Positions 1 through 9,238 are shown, counted from the stretch's first letter. The stretch: DNA of 64,000 bases from Chryseobacterium sp. JUb7 (GCF_024806495.1 NZ_JANUFF010000006.1:124001-188000); one strand, 5' to 3'. Notes: a model not told the origin generated them from the letters alone. A program made the numbers and translations.

Positions 1-921
1 CGTAACAGTTTTAGTTTCCATAATTATAGCACGTATACTATTCCTTGCAATCCCCATTTTTTCTCTTGCCCCTACCGTTAAAAAGGAATGATTCCTTTCA
101 CCTTCCAGACTTGCTAGGAAAGTGCTGTCATCTTGTTCGCGATACAAAGCGCTGACTATACTTTTTCTTAGTCCCTTTAGACTTTCCGTTTTTTCGGTTT
201 TGCTTGGACTTTTATGATAATTATAATTTGCTGAATCTTTAAAAGATGCTGCTGCTGTCATATCCGTTCCTTGGGTTCCACTGGGAAGATATTTTGATGC
301 CATTTGATACGACTTTTCCATTAAAGTTAGCTGGTCATTCAAGGTAGGAGCAGCCGGAACATCCTTTGCAGAAAGCTTCTCTTGCAATTGATCAACTTTC
401 CTGCGCAATTCCAATTTCTCCCTATCATCATCTTGATAAAAGGAACTCAGCGTACTTTGTGCATTTCTGTAGCTCGTTAACGAATTATTTTGGTAACCTG
501 GGTTTCCAATATTTCCTGATGTATTTCCAACACTTGCGGTAGACCCAGGAAATTCTCCTGCTGTAGTGCTATCGCCGTTGTTATTCCAATAATCAGCCAG
601 TGATTGCAATGAACTTCTTTTTTCAGCTTCCTTTTCATCCAACATCTCTTTCTCGTATGCCTTTTGTTTATCCGCCTGCAAACCTTTGTCCGTAGCTTCG
701 GGAACAACATTTTTTAATCCCTTTTCATCTATCGCGCTACCAGAACTTTTTGGCTTAAATATCAAATACAGGCACGCAATAAAAACAATTCCCATGATTC
801 CAAAAATCAACGGTTTTTTGAACTTGTCAACTTTTGATTTACTATCGGTTAAATTGGAACTATCACTGCCAGTTTCATCATCGACGATTATACTTATGCG
901 TTTATTCTCTCTCTCTTCCAT
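1..921 (-). CDS. traM: Conjugative transposon protein TraM, C-terminus cut by window edge
   Basis: The frame is open from the ATG at 921 to the left edge (307 codons), so the C-terminal part lies outside the window. The N-terminus is cytoplasmic and charged, followed by one membrane segment at about residues 38-55, a Ser/Gln/Asn-rich linker, and near the edge the stretch ARNSIRAIIMETKTVT, which resembles the start of the conserved periplasmic domain of Bacteroides TraM. TraM proteins are thought to form the VirB10-like scaffold of the mating channel. It is the last visible gene of the tra operon and overlaps the end of traL by 20 nt. The family call rests on position, topology and that motif. 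Confidence 0.85.
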   Translation of the reverse strand, partial: MEERENKRISIIVDDETGSDSSNLTDSKSKVDKFKKPLIFGIMGIVFIACLYLIFKPKSSGSAIDEKGLKNVVPEATDKGLQADKQKAYEKEMLDEKEAEKRSSLQSLADYWNNNGDSTTAGEFPGSTASVGNTSGNIGNPGYQNNSLTSYRNAQSTLSSFYQDDDREKLELRRKVDQLQEKLSAKDVPAAPTLNDQLTLMEKSYQMASKYLPSGTQGTDMTAAASFKDSANYNYHKSPSKTEKTESLKGLRKSIVSALYREQDDSTFLASLEGERNHSFLTVGAREKMGIARNSIRAIIMETKTVT

Positions 922-1189
922 TTCTATATTTTTTATAGTTAATTAGGATAGAATCCTTCCTCGCAGATGAACCATCATTAATGGAGGGAGATTCTATATG
1001 GCTTATTTCCATTTGTCGATCCTCTTTGCCCAGATCATAGCATACCTTGACAAGCACACCAATGCCCATTGTGAGGTAAAAAGCAAAAAGAATAATGACA
1101 TACCTGCATTGGGTCTTTAGCGGTAGTGCCTGCCACCTATTATCGAGTTTTTCTAACTCGCTTTCGATTGTATTTCTAAAATTTTTCAT
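902..1189 (-). CDS. traL: TraL-like small membrane protein (DUF3989 type)
   Basis: A 95-aa protein with a short amphipathic N-terminus, one membrane segment at about residues 29-50 and a hydrophilic tail. Size, topology and position between traK and traM match the DUF3989/TraL family of Bacteroidota conjugative elements, which belongs to the mating-pair apparatus; its exact function is not known. The end overlaps the traM start by 20 nt, which suggests translational coupling. The call depends largely on gene order. Confidence 0.7.
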   Translation of the reverse strand: MKNFRNTIESELEKLDNRWQALPLKTQCRYVIILFAFYLTMGIGVLVKVCYDLGKEDRQMEISHIESPSINDGSSARKDSILINYKKYRNGRERE

Positions 1190-1253
1190 GTTATTTTTTT
1201 TAGCTATAATGAACCTTCGTTGTGCAGATTTTTCATTCGTCTACTACTTGTTT

Positions 1254-1877
1254 CTACCGCTCAATAACCTCTTCGTCCTTATTTGCTAATACACCGAATT
1301 TCAAAATCTGAAATCCCTGTGGATTATTATCTGATTTCACACTGTTCAAGAGTGTACAGGAAGTAACCAAACTTCGCCTGGTCAGATTACTGGATCTTAT
1401 AATGAACTGCTTGGCATAGGTAGTCACAGCATAGGGGTAAGAATTAAAATTGCATACAATGCTATCAACCTCAATACGTTGCTGCACATTACCAGAGATA
1501 ATCCGATTATAGTATCCCTTCTCTGCAAGATCATGGTAGTAGTCGTAGGCACTTTTGTCCGCCAGATCAAATGCGCGTTTCATATTACTTTCAATGGCAG
1601 CTTTGTCGGGAGCAAGCGTAAAAAACAGCTCGTGAAATCTACGCACATGTTCTCTGGCCATAACCGGCCTATTAATGGCAGCGTCCTGTGATAAAGCCAG
1701 CATTAGGGATTTACCTTGATCCAAAACATAAATCTTTTCCCGCTGCACATTTGCAAAAGAATAGGATTTCCAGACTGAAAATCCAGTCACTCCAAAGCAA
1801 AGCAATGCAAAAACAATAGCGTATAGCCGGATCTGTCTAAAGCTATTCTCTATATTTCTTAAAGTTTTAAACTCCAT
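1254..1877 (-). CDS. traK: Conjugative transposon protein TraK
   Basis: A 207-aa bitopic protein: cytoplasmic tail, one membrane helix at about residues 18-36, then a periplasmic domain. Phrases such as NRPVMAREHVRRFHELFFTL and a YYNRIISGNVQQRI stretch are characteristic of the well-conserved TraK family of CTnDOT-like elements, which is a VirB8-like component of the mating channel. It begins 2 nt after the traJ stop and is read in the same direction, so it is part of the same transcript. The length is normal for the family and no defect is visible. Confidence 0.9.
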   Translation of the reverse strand: MEFKTLRNIENSFRQIRLYAIVFALLCFGVTGFSVWKSYSFANVQREKIYVLDQGKSLMLALSQDAAINRPVMAREHVRRFHELFFTLAPDKAAIESNMKRAFDLADKSAYDYYHDLAEKGYYNRIISGNVQQRIEVDSIVCNFNSYPYAVTTYAKQFIIRSSNLTRRSLVTSCTLLNSVKSDNNPQGFQILKFGVLANKDEEVIER

Positions 1878-1879
1878 AA

Positions 1880-2899
1880 CTATTTCGTTTTTTGCCCACC
1901 TTGATTATTACCCATAAGTTGACCTCCAACTTCGCCGATGGCAGCTCCAGCACCAGCAGCAGCGACATTTCCGCTACGCATAGCCATTTGACTAACATTT
2001 CTGGTAAAGTTCCCAGCGCCTCCAGCCTGGATAATCCAGCCCGTCACTGTAGGTATGGTGAAGTAACCAACAATTCCAATGATCATGAATATCACATATA
2101 CGGTGTTACTGGTGTCGGGAATAAATGTTGGATCGTTGAGCATTTCAATATCCCGCTCTAATATCAAAGACTGGATTTTCGCAAGCATTGCACTGAACAT
2201 ATCCGCCACAGGAAGCCATAGGTAAACACTTATATACCGTGTCAGCCACTGGCTTAATGTACTCTGAAAACCATCCCATACGCTGATCGCAAATGCTATG
2301 GGGCCTAATATAGAAAGCACGATCAGAAAAAATGTTCGAATTGTATCGACGACCAAAGCAGCAGCCTGAAAGAGGATTTCCAGCAGTTCCCGAAGCCACT
2401 TTTTTGTAGCCTGCTCCATATTATAAGCCGTGCGATCCATATACATTCCTGCCATAGTAACCAGATCATTTGGCGCCCAGCCCAACTCTTCCAGTTTTTT
2501 GTCGAATTCCTCGTTATTGACCAGATAGGCTGTTTCTGGATTTCTCAGTGTTGCTTCCTTTTCCAATAGGTCCTTCTGCTCCTGTAGCTTATTTAGGTCA
2601 AGCACCTGATTGTCCAGCATACTATGTGTTCCTTGCACAACCGGACTTAAAACCGCATTAATGGTTCCCAGTACGATGGTTGGAAAGAACATGATGCACA
2701 TTCCAATCGCAAACGGTCGAAGTAAAGGGAAAACATCGATAGGTTCCGCTCTGCTCAATGCCTGCCACACTTTTAGTGCGACATAGAACAATGCACCCAA
2801 TCCGGCAACACCTTTGGCAACGGTTGCCATTGTAGCAGACATCGGAAGCATCTCATCGTAGAGCCCCCGAAGGAGCTCATGTAGATTATTAAATTCCAT
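1880..2899 (-). CDS. traJ: Conjugative transposon protein TraJ, polytopic inner-membrane protein
   Basis: A 339-aa protein with several hydrophobic helices (about residues 25-45, 85-105, 185-215, 220-245 and 265-290) and a glycine/alanine-rich C-terminus ending in GNNQGGQKTK. The N-terminal text LHELLRGLYDEMLPMSATM and PLLRPFAIGMCIMFFP are typical of TraJ of Bacteroidota conjugative transposons. TraJ is the VirB6-like polytopic subunit of the type IV secretion channel. It lies between traI and traK with gaps of 15 and 2 nt and appears intact. Confidence 0.92.
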   Translation of the reverse strand: MEFNNLHELLRGLYDEMLPMSATMATVAKGVAGLGALFYVALKVWQALSRAEPIDVFPLLRPFAIGMCIMFFPTIVLGTINAVLSPVVQGTHSMLDNQVLDLNKLQEQKDLLEKEATLRNPETAYLVNNEEFDKKLEELGWAPNDLVTMAGMYMDRTAYNMEQATKKWLRELLEILFQAAALVVDTIRTFFLIVLSILGPIAFAISVWDGFQSTLSQWLTRYISVYLWLPVADMFSAMLAKIQSLILERDIEMLNDPTFIPDTSNTVYVIFMIIGIVGYFTIPTVTGWIIQAGGAGNFTRNVSQMAMRSGNVAAAGAGAAIGEVGGQLMGNNQGGQKTK

Positions 2900-2914
2900 A
2901 ATTCTTCTTTTGAT

Positions 2915-3547
2915 TTACCAATACTTTTGTCCATCTGTTCCATATAATTCCATTACCCTTTTGGTATTGTTTTGCTTCTTTGCGCGAAGAATACTGACAG
3001 AAATGTTTTTACTCGTATAGTATCGAACAAGGCTGTGGTATTCTTTGACCTCCTTATATACGCGGTCGATAATTTCCATTCGTTCCTTATCATTTAATGA
3101 AAGACTGCTTGAAGTGACGATCTGCTTGAGATCCTTAAGCAGCTCAGTACTCTCATTTAATAGTGCAGAATAGCCGTTACCGATAGCCATAAGTTCATTC
3201 GGAGAAAAATTATTGTCATTCAACATTTTCCCAAAATTGTTTACATACATTGAACTGACATCTCCGACCAGCAATACCGTCTGCTGCACCTTCCTGGCAT
3301 CTTTGACTAAATTGTTTACGGCCTTTAGCTTATCATAGTATTCCTTCCCCTGCTCGTAAACTTTCTTGACTTCGTTAAAATTTTTCACAACATTTGATAC
3401 AGTGCTGGAGGTCTGTACAATTTCATTGGCAGAATTTAAAATTCCAGAAGCCAGATTTGTCGGGTCGGTTACGACCCACTGTGCTTGTACTTTTTGGGTA
3501 ATGGCTACTGTTAACACCATTACTACGGTGATAATAAAATTTTTCAT
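2915..3547 (-). CDS. traI: DUF4141 family periplasmic protein, TraI of conjugative transposons
   Basis: A 210-aa protein with a clear signal peptide (hydrophobic stretch to about residue 20, cleavage expected after VQA). The mature part is mostly helical and begins QWVVTDPTNLASGILNSANE, the hallmark start of the DUF4141 family. These proteins are thought to be VirB5-like pilus-tip or channel components. The gene is 15 nt upstream of traJ and 31 nt downstream of the split traG. Family recognition is good; the VirB5 analogy is general knowledge and not shown here. Confidence 0.9.
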   Translation of the reverse strand: MKNFIITVVMVLTVAITQKVQAQWVVTDPTNLASGILNSANEIVQTSSTVSNVVKNFNEVKKVYEQGKEYYDKLKAVNNLVKDARKVQQTVLLVGDVSSMYVNNFGKMLNDNNFSPNELMAIGNGYSALLNESTELLKDLKQIVTSSSLSLNDKERMEIIDRVYKEVKEYHSLVRYYTSKNISVSILRAKKQNNTKRVMELYGTDGQKYW

Positions 3548-3578
3548 TTTCTAAATTTTTAGGATTGTTATTAAATAG

Positions 3579-4781
3579 TTAATTGTCTTCTCTCGACAGT
3601 CCCTTGATCCTTCGTAGGGATATTTTCTTGATCGCTCCCTCAACATCGCCACCCATTTCCTGCGCAAGATTCATCACTTCTAATTTTTCAGATTCTTCCG
3701 TTGTATACGCCAAATACTCGTGGTGGCTCACTTCTGTGGCATATACTGCGGAATGCGTTCCACCTAAACCGATCCAAACTTCTTTGTAGAGGCGTGTGGG
3801 GTCATTATCCTGGTTAATACTTAAAATCTGAGATTTTTCGCGTTCGGTCAGCCCCAGCATTTTTTGAATGTCATCAAACTTATTAGCGTACTTTCGTTGG
3901 TCGAGCAGTATTTTGCAGTCTGAATTATTAATGATACTTTCACGTACAATCGGTGAATGAATAATGTCGTCCACTTCCTGGGTTACCACTACCGCTTCGC
4001 CAAAAAACTTCCTAACCGTTTTAAAGAGATACTTTAAATATTCCGCCATTCCTTCCTTCGCAATGGCCTTCCAGGCTTCTTCAATTAGTATCATTTTACG
4101 AACACCTTTTAATCTGCGCATCTTATTTATAAAGGTTTCCATTATGATTATTGTCACAACAGGAAATAGGATTTTATGATCTTTTATAGCATCAATTTCA
4201 AAGACAATAAATCTCTTATTAAGTAGATCAAGCTCTTTTTCTGAGTTCAGCAAATAGTCATATTCTCCACCTTTATAATATGGTTCCAGCACATTTAGAA
4301 AATTTGCAAGGTCGAAATCTTTTTCGCGGACTTCCTTTTCCTGAAGTACCCTTCTATAGTCTCCTTTCACATATTCATAAAAGCCATTAAAACTTGGTTG
4401 AACAGTTGATGATTTTATTTGCTCGATATAACCCGCAACCGCATTTGACAAAGCCACCTCTTCACTACGCCTCGGCGCTTCGTCATCACGTTTCCAAAGG
4501 GTAAGGATAAGCGTCTTGATGCTCTCTCTTTTTTCGATATCAAACACATTATCGTCCGTGAAGAAAGGGTTGAACGAAATCGGATTATCTTCGGTGTAAG
4601 TAAAATAAACGCCATCACCGCCTTTCGTCTTTCCCTTGATAAGCTCGCATAAACCTTGATAAGAATTTCCAGTGTCCACTAAAAGCACATGCGTCCCCTG
4701 CTCATAATACTGCCTCACCATATGGTTGGTGAAGAATGATTTTCCACTTCCATTTTTTTGAAGGGTTGGCGGGCTACTCAA
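3579..4781 (-). pseudogene. traG: traG, C-terminal half (VirB4-type ATPase), separated by a palindromic insert
   Basis: The second half of the TraG conjugation ATPase, read from a TTG at 4781 that overlaps the TGA ending the first half (TTGA). It keeps NGSGKSFFTNHMVRQYY, the 3' side of Walker A, and the Walker B region RKMILIEEAW, followed by the usual VirB4 C-terminus (MLGLTEREKSQ, HHEYLAYTTEE). The glycine that should open the P-loop is missing because a 50-nt insert lies between GPSG and SGKS. Both halves together are about 850 aa, the normal TraG length, and neither shows other damage. It could be a recently broken gene, two coupled polypeptides, or one protein made by ribosome bypassing. 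Confidence 0.85.
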
Positions 4782-4802
4782 TTAAGGGTAGCCCGCCAAC
4801 CC
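4763..4802. repeat. Perfect 15-bp inverted repeat inserted in the traG Walker A codons
   Basis: Arms GGGTTGGCGGGCTAC (4763-4777) and its exact complement (4788-4802) flank a 10-nt loop, tcaattaagg. With the adjoining run ATTTTTTTGAA (plus-strand reading) the foreign segment is 50 nt lying between two TGG triplets on the coding strand. Removing it together with one TGG restores GPSGSGKS in frame. The arms are GC-rich in an AT-rich gene. On the coding strand it reads as a stem-loop followed by TTCAAAAAAA, so it is not a normal terminator in that direction; on the plus strand no U-run follows either. Confidence 0.9.
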
Positions 4803-6145
4803 CCAGATGGCCCCAGAATGAAACGGTTTCTATTGGTAATAATGCCTTTTTTCATAGGCAAGTCCGAAATATCCAAATGGATTGGCTTACCCGTCAGCCT
4901 ATCTGCGAGTTTGATCCCAAATGGCGACAATGAATCCTTATAGTTCGTTTCCTCCGTAAAAAAGCAAAGAGCTGGTTCAATGAAGGTGTAAAAGGATTCT
5001 TCAGAAGGGAAGTCACCTGAGTTGCCTGGTATCCCCGCCCAAAATAATGTGGCAGCGTCAACTGTGTTATGACGTGGTTTACATTCCATCAATGCCAAGG
5101 CACTTCCTACATCGTTCTTTATTTGTCGTAATTCTTCTCGATCTTCAGACCACGCAAATACATTGAAATGCGCCCGAATAGAAGGAGACCCATGAGAATG
5201 TGCCTCATTCAAATACCTTTCGATCCATTCCCTATTTATCTGATTGGCACGGCTATACCTTGCAAGTGAATGCATATTACGGGCAGATTTTTCAAACTTT
5301 CGTAAATTATCGGAACTATTGTCAATGAAGAGGTATTGATTATAAATGTGATTACAGCTCAACATTAGCCCAACGGGGGAGGCAAACGATAACATACAGT
5401 CACTTCTGTCGGTCGATAATCTGTCATATCGTTGCGATTCAGAAACGACACCAGGTAGATCATCGGTATCTGAAAGCGTATGCAAAACCATTCGGTTGCT
5501 TCCTATTCGTAGTTCCTCAGCACCTAGTGCCAGGTCTTCTAAGGGCACATCTTTTCCGCGTGACAGTGTGAAATACTGATCCAGTATTCCACTTCCATCC
5601 TTAGTTCCGATAATGTCAGACTCTTCGAGCTGATTCATTTTGATGTATCCGCTGTCATTGATGATACGCTGGAATTGCGCAACGTTCTCTACAAATCGTC
5701 GCATACCTTCCCTATCTCTGACCTCCTTTGAGATTAAGTTTCCCTTACAAAGACTACTAAAGTTGCTTTGCATACGCATCCTATCTTTAGTAGTTTTAGT
5801 TATAAAAACATAGCAGTAGTGATTTAAAAAGGGGCGTTCATTAAAATGCATTTGAAAGGAACGCGATAAAAAACTATGTTCAGCATTTTCTAAGTCGGGT
5901 CTATATTCTTCTTTTAAGTACCAATCCTGCTTATGTACGATGGTAAAATCAGGAAGTGTTTTAACAGCCTTGCTCCACGTAGAATGAATAGACTCATAAA
6001 CATCAGCTCCTACGGTGAAGAGCTCAGGAAGAAAAATTTGAAAACATAACGTGATATCCCCTTCCTTTGAGATGATACAGTTATTTTCTACGGCCAGCAA
6101 TGGAAATCTACTTTCCAAGGTGGTAGCCTTGCTAATATTTTTCAT
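4778..6145 (-). pseudogene. traG: traG, N-terminal half (VirB4-type ATPase), ends at TGA inside Walker A
   Basis: The first 455 residues of TraG, ending ...RFILGPSGGWRATLN where the last residues come from the palindromic insert. I start at the ATG at 6145 (MKNISKATTLESRFPLLAVE), the usual TraG beginning, rather than at 6259, because it lies 22 nt after the stop of the preceding gene. It contains the VirB4 N-terminal domain with RGKDVPLEDLALGAEELRIG and DRLTGKPIHLDISDLPMKKG. TraG is the main ATPase that energises the conjugative type IV secretion system. Whether a functional ATPase is made depends on how the ribosome deals with the split. Confidence 0.85.
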
Positions 6146-6167
6146 TGTAAAGATTTTTGTTTTTTTA

Positions 6168-6827
6168 TTATCTACGGTTGCGCAGTTTTCTTGATTGGGC
6201 TCGAAGCCGCTGAGTGGCAACCCATTTTTCATTTCGGACCAACTCGATTGACCTGCCAATCTTTACCGTGTCTACAAAGATTAAATCAGGATTCTGTTGA
6301 CCGTTTTTATGATCCCGAAGATCCTTACACAGTGGTGGGCATCGAAGTTTTCTGTCAATGTAGAATCCTATCTGGTCATTGTTAATATCCAAGTGAAGAT
6401 CCTGGCGAGTCAACAAGTTGAAGGGGTTTTCCTTTTCGCGAAAGCAAATGTTCTGAAACTCATAGAGAAACTTTATTTCTGCTATTTCAACTTCGATTGC
6501 TTTGACACGTGGATGCATCTGTCCTACATATTCCCATAGTAACCTCGATCCCTCGCGGTCGTAAATTTCAAGTTGCTGCAAATGAATTTCCTTATACTGA
6601 TCCTTGTTACCGCACGAAAGCTCTCCGACATTTCTGGTCTCTTCATCAAAATGAAAGTGAAGCTCACGACCACAGTGATTAATATTTCGTCCACTGATTA
6701 TGTTGTTTCTATCCTGCGTATCAATCAACCGATAGTTCAATGCATCCACATAAAAGTCCGACCCTGGAACTAAACTGATCATCGGTAACAATCTTTCTTC
6801 ATTCGCCATATCCATGTTATTTTCCAT
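6168..6827 (-). CDS. Protein of unknown function inside the tra operon
   Basis: A 219-aa soluble-looking protein with no signal peptide or membrane helix, placed between traF and traG, where standard conjugative transposons have no extra gene. The end is basic (RLRAQSRKLRNRR). The middle mixes short beta-like and charged stretches (EIYDREGSRLLWEYVGQMHP). Its start overlaps the end of traF by 11 nt and it ends 22 nt before traG, so it is co-transcribed and probably translationally coupled. I do not recognise a family. A role as an accessory of the VirB4 ATPase or the channel is only inferred from location. Confidence 0.7.
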   Translation of the reverse strand: MENNMDMANEERLLPMISLVPGSDFYVDALNYRLIDTQDRNNIISGRNINHCGRELHFHFDEETRNVGELSCGNKDQYKEIHLQQLEIYDREGSRLLWEYVGQMHPRVKAIEVEIAEIKFLYEFQNICFREKENPFNLLTRQDLHLDINNDQIGFYIDRKLRCPPLCKDLRDHKNGQQNPDLIFVDTVKIGRSIELVRNEKWVATQRLRAQSRKLRNRR

Positions 6828-7143
6828 TAGGTGACTTACATACTAGATACTTGGTAATAATCTTTCTGCTGATGATATACTTTGGGTGCTTATTTTTTGC
6901 GCCAAGCTTCATCAGGCCATGCTCGCCATATTTTGCATTAAGCGCGAAAGTTTTCCAGATAATAAGTGAAGCAGTACTGAGACAGAAACTAAGACACAGG
7001 TACATGTGGATTCCAACCATATACATGATCATCACAAGGATGAGAGCAGTAAGCAGCCCACCGGCAAAAACAAAAAGGTATTGAGCTTTCAAACCTTTGA
7101 ATTCAACCGTCCTCCCTATTCCTTTATTAATATGATACTTCAT
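6817..7143 (-). CDS. traF: TraF, DUF4133 family (VirB3-like)
   Basis: A 108-aa protein starting at the ATG at 7143 (MKYHINKGIGRTVEFKGLKA), the classic DUF4133 opening. Two adjacent membrane helices follow (about residues 24-45 and 48-68) and then a conserved YGEHGLMKLGAKNKHPKYI segment. DUF4133/TraF is the small VirB3-like inner-membrane partner of the VirB4 ATPase TraG. A longer frame to 7188 exists but would overlap traE and lacks the family start. The gene begins 7 nt after the traE stop. Confidence 0.88.
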   Translation of the reverse strand: MKYHINKGIGRTVEFKGLKAQYLFVFAGGLLTALILVMIMYMVGIHMYLCLSFCLSTASLIIWKTFALNAKYGEHGLMKLGAKNKHPKYIISRKIITKYLVCKSPNGK

Positions 7144-7150
7144 AGCAATT

Positions 7151-7459
7151 TTATAGAAAGAATGAACGCAATATTGTTGCAGCCACAATCAGGAAAATAC
7201 ATGCCCCAAACCAGCTCGCCGCCGTTTTACTCGTGTCAGGGTCTCCAGATGAAAATTTATTATACACTTTCACCCCTCCAATCAGTCCGACGACAGCACC
7301 GATCGCATAGATCAGCTTGGTTGCAGGATCAAAATAGCTGGTTACCATTTGGGTTGCTTCTGATATACCTGCTACACCATTTCCTTGGGCTAGGAGCACA
7401 TTTTGGAAGGAAAAGCAAATGGCAAATACTAACAGAATTTTTAGTCTTCGATTTTTCAT
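7151..7459 (-). CDS. traE: TraE, DUF4134 family (VirB2-like)
   Basis: A 102-aa protein with a signal peptide (RLKILLVFAICFSFQNVLLA, cleavage near AQ), then GNGVAGISEATQMVTSYFDP and two hydrophobic helices. The GDPDTSKTAASWFGACIFL segment is diagnostic of DUF4134. Small two-helix proteins of this kind are the pilin-like VirB2 equivalents of Bacteroidota conjugation systems. It heads the traE-traM block. The leader upstream contains a small GC hairpin (7487-7500, CCCGC/GCGGG). Confidence 0.92.
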   Translation of the reverse strand: MKNRRLKILLVFAICFSFQNVLLAQGNGVAGISEATQMVTSYFDPATKLIYAIGAVVGLIGGVKVYNKFSSGDPDTSKTAASWFGACIFLIVAATILRSFFL

Positions 7460-7602
7460 GTTTCATTACATTTTTAGTTCGTAATCCCCGCCTGTGCGGG
7501 CTTGGAAACAAAGGTGTCACGGGAATGAAATGAAATTGGGGAGAGTGGTATAGAGTGGACTAAATTGGCCTAAGGTTTCCTAATTGAACATATTCTTGAT
7601 AC

Positions 7603-7635
7603 AAAAAAAACCGCCAAAGTACTCAACTTTGGCGG
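7603..7635 (-). terminator. Rho-independent terminator after the 263-aa gene
   Basis: Arms CCGCCAAAGT and ACTTTGGCGG (7611-7635) enclose a short loop, and in the minus direction the stem is followed by eight T (7603-7610). It lies 27 nt downstream of the gene ending at 7662, so the traA-traD block ends here and traE-traM needs its own promoter in 7460-7600. Confidence 0.85.
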
Positions 7636-7661
7636 CTCCTTACTATTAGCCATTTATATAT

Positions 7662-8453
7662 TTATAGCTTTGGTCCTCTTTTGTTTTTGAAAGAATTTTC
7701 CTGTGCTTTGACGGCTTTCTGAATAGGTTTCTTTAATCTGTTTTCAGTAATAAGATCATCTATCCCTGTTTGTTTCCAGGGAACGATCTTAGCCTCAAAT
7801 TCAAGCTTCAATCCAACCCACTTTAGATCATCTGTTTCAGGCCATCCGTTTCGCCTGTTCCAGCCGACAGGATCGAGTACTTTCACATCTGGAATTTCAA
7901 CGAATAACAGATCCTTTGGATATTCAGTGATATTCTCATAGTCCAGCTTTCCAATTTCATGCGTGCGTGGATTGTAGGGAAATGCATAAGTGTTGGTTTC
8001 CACAACATAATAATCGTCAAGGTCGTCAAAACGGATTCCCATTGTTGAAAAATCATCTTTGGGCCTTAATAAATCTATTCGGGCATCTGCATAGAAAATA
8101 CTATCGGCAATTGTAATAGTTGGAAGTTGGCCGGAAGAAATTCGCTTTTTAAGCAAGTCCTGATCAACCATAACCTCAAAATCACTTGACCCCTGAATTT
8201 CTTCCACTGACTTATTGTATTTTAATGCCATACCATTCGGATCCAAGGTTACCAGTGGAGGCAGATCGACCATAAAGGATTTACCGGTAGATTCATCGTA
8301 GTGCTCAAACGAATAACCTTCTTTCCCTAGATCGTTCATTTGAAACATAGAATAAGTATTTCTGGGATTTGACGTTTCTCGCACAGAATTATTTTCAACA
8401 TCAACAAGAAATTCGAAATTTTCCCATTTGTAAATAGGCAGGTTTGTTTCCAT
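7662..8453 (-). CDS. Conserved-looking hypothetical protein of the tra region
   Basis: A 263-aa acidic protein without signal peptide or membrane helix. The sequence is rich in Asp, Asn and aromatic residues (NRRNGWPETDDLKWVGLKLE) and ends in a lysine-rich tail (KNKRGPKL). I do not recognise a domain. It sits between the traD-like gene and the terminator at 7603-7635, so it appears to be the last gene of the traA-led transcript. It may be an accessory gene particular to this branch of elements; no function should be assigned. Confidence 0.7.
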   Translation of the reverse strand: METNLPIYKWENFEFLVDVENNSVRETSNPRNTYSMFQMNDLGKEGYSFEHYDESTGKSFMVDLPPLVTLDPNGMALKYNKSVEEIQGSSDFEVMVDQDLLKKRISSGQLPTITIADSIFYADARIDLLRPKDDFSTMGIRFDDLDDYYVVETNTYAFPYNPRTHEIGKLDYENITEYPKDLLFVEIPDVKVLDPVGWNRRNGWPETDDLKWVGLKLEFEAKIVPWKQTGIDDLITENRLKKPIQKAVKAQENSFKNKRGPKL

Positions 8454-8614
8454 AACATTTTGATTTTAGTTTTTCTTAATTCCAAGACTGCTAAAATCTG
8501 CGGAAACAGGAAAAGGATGCACAGAATGAGATAATTAAGTACTAATTATTCCTATAGTGTCCCATTGATGCATTGTTTTCGTCAAGCTCTACCTTGCAAT
8601 CGAAATTGATCCTA

Positions 8615-9232
8615 TCATAAAAAATTACCAATATCAAAATCGTCCAACTGGCCTTCAGATGGTGCCACAACGTTCAAGTTCTTGCTATCTAAAGTTTTAT
8701 CAAGTAAAATTGCTACCCTTTGGGAAGCACCTTCAATTGTATTCTCTAAAACATTGTATAAATCCGTCCCCTGTATTTTTTGCATAACATCAATTACCTT
8801 ATTTTGCTGCTCCGATTCGAGATCATTTTGCTGGAGCAGTTTTCCTACCGTCAACAACTCTTCAAGGGAAACACCCTGACTGAATCTTTCATCATAGGGT
8901 GGAAATTCATCCTCCAACCATTCTTCATCTTCGATCGGATCAATAGGTACTTCGCCCTCCAGTTGTGGATTTAATTGATTTTCCAAAACTTTGTTAGGTT
9001 GATCCAATTTATCAGTTTTAGGTTTTATCAATGGCCTACCGCTAATTCTGTCTTCACTTAACCTATGATCTGTGTCCTTATGGGTTTTGCCCATAACATC
9101 AGGTAATTGGGAAGAAACCGCCTTCGGTTCCGGTGTTTTCACGGACTTAACTATTTTAACCTTATCAATAGCAAGCAAAACGATAATTGTAAAAAGGCAG
9201 ACCAGGATCACAATTTGTATTAAACCTTCCAT
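8615..9232 (-). CDS. traD: TraD-like membrane-anchored conjugation protein
   Basis: A 205-aa protein with an N-terminal membrane anchor (residues 4-22), a long proline/charge-rich linker, a strongly acidic patch (DPIEDEEWLEDEFPPYDE) and a C-terminal helical part starting RFSQGVSLEELLTVGKLLQQ. This layout and the position after two DUF3408 genes match what is annotated as TraD in Bacteroidota conjugative transposons. It is unrelated to the F-plasmid coupling protein TraD. The role in transfer is not established. It starts 6 nt before the stop of the preceding DUF3408 gene's end region, consistent with one operon. Confidence 0.65.
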   Translation of the reverse strand: MEGLIQIVILVCLFTIIVLLAIDKVKIVKSVKTPEPKAVSSQLPDVMGKTHKDTDHRLSEDRISGRPLIKPKTDKLDQPNKVLENQLNPQLEGEVPIDPIEDEEWLEDEFPPYDERFSQGVSLEELLTVGKLLQQNDLESEQQNKVIDVMQKIQGTDLYNVLENTIEGASQRVAILLDKTLDSKNLNVVAPSEGQLDDFDIGNFL

Positions 9233-9238
9233 AACACA

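Noticed and set aside
4763..4802. Palindrome in traG as a transcription terminator
   Set aside because: No U-run follows the stem on the coding strand and it interrupts a conserved motif inside a gene.
7487..7500. CCCGC/GCGGG hairpin upstream of traE as a second copy of the traG palindrome
   Set aside because: Only a short GC resemblance; arms and loop differ.
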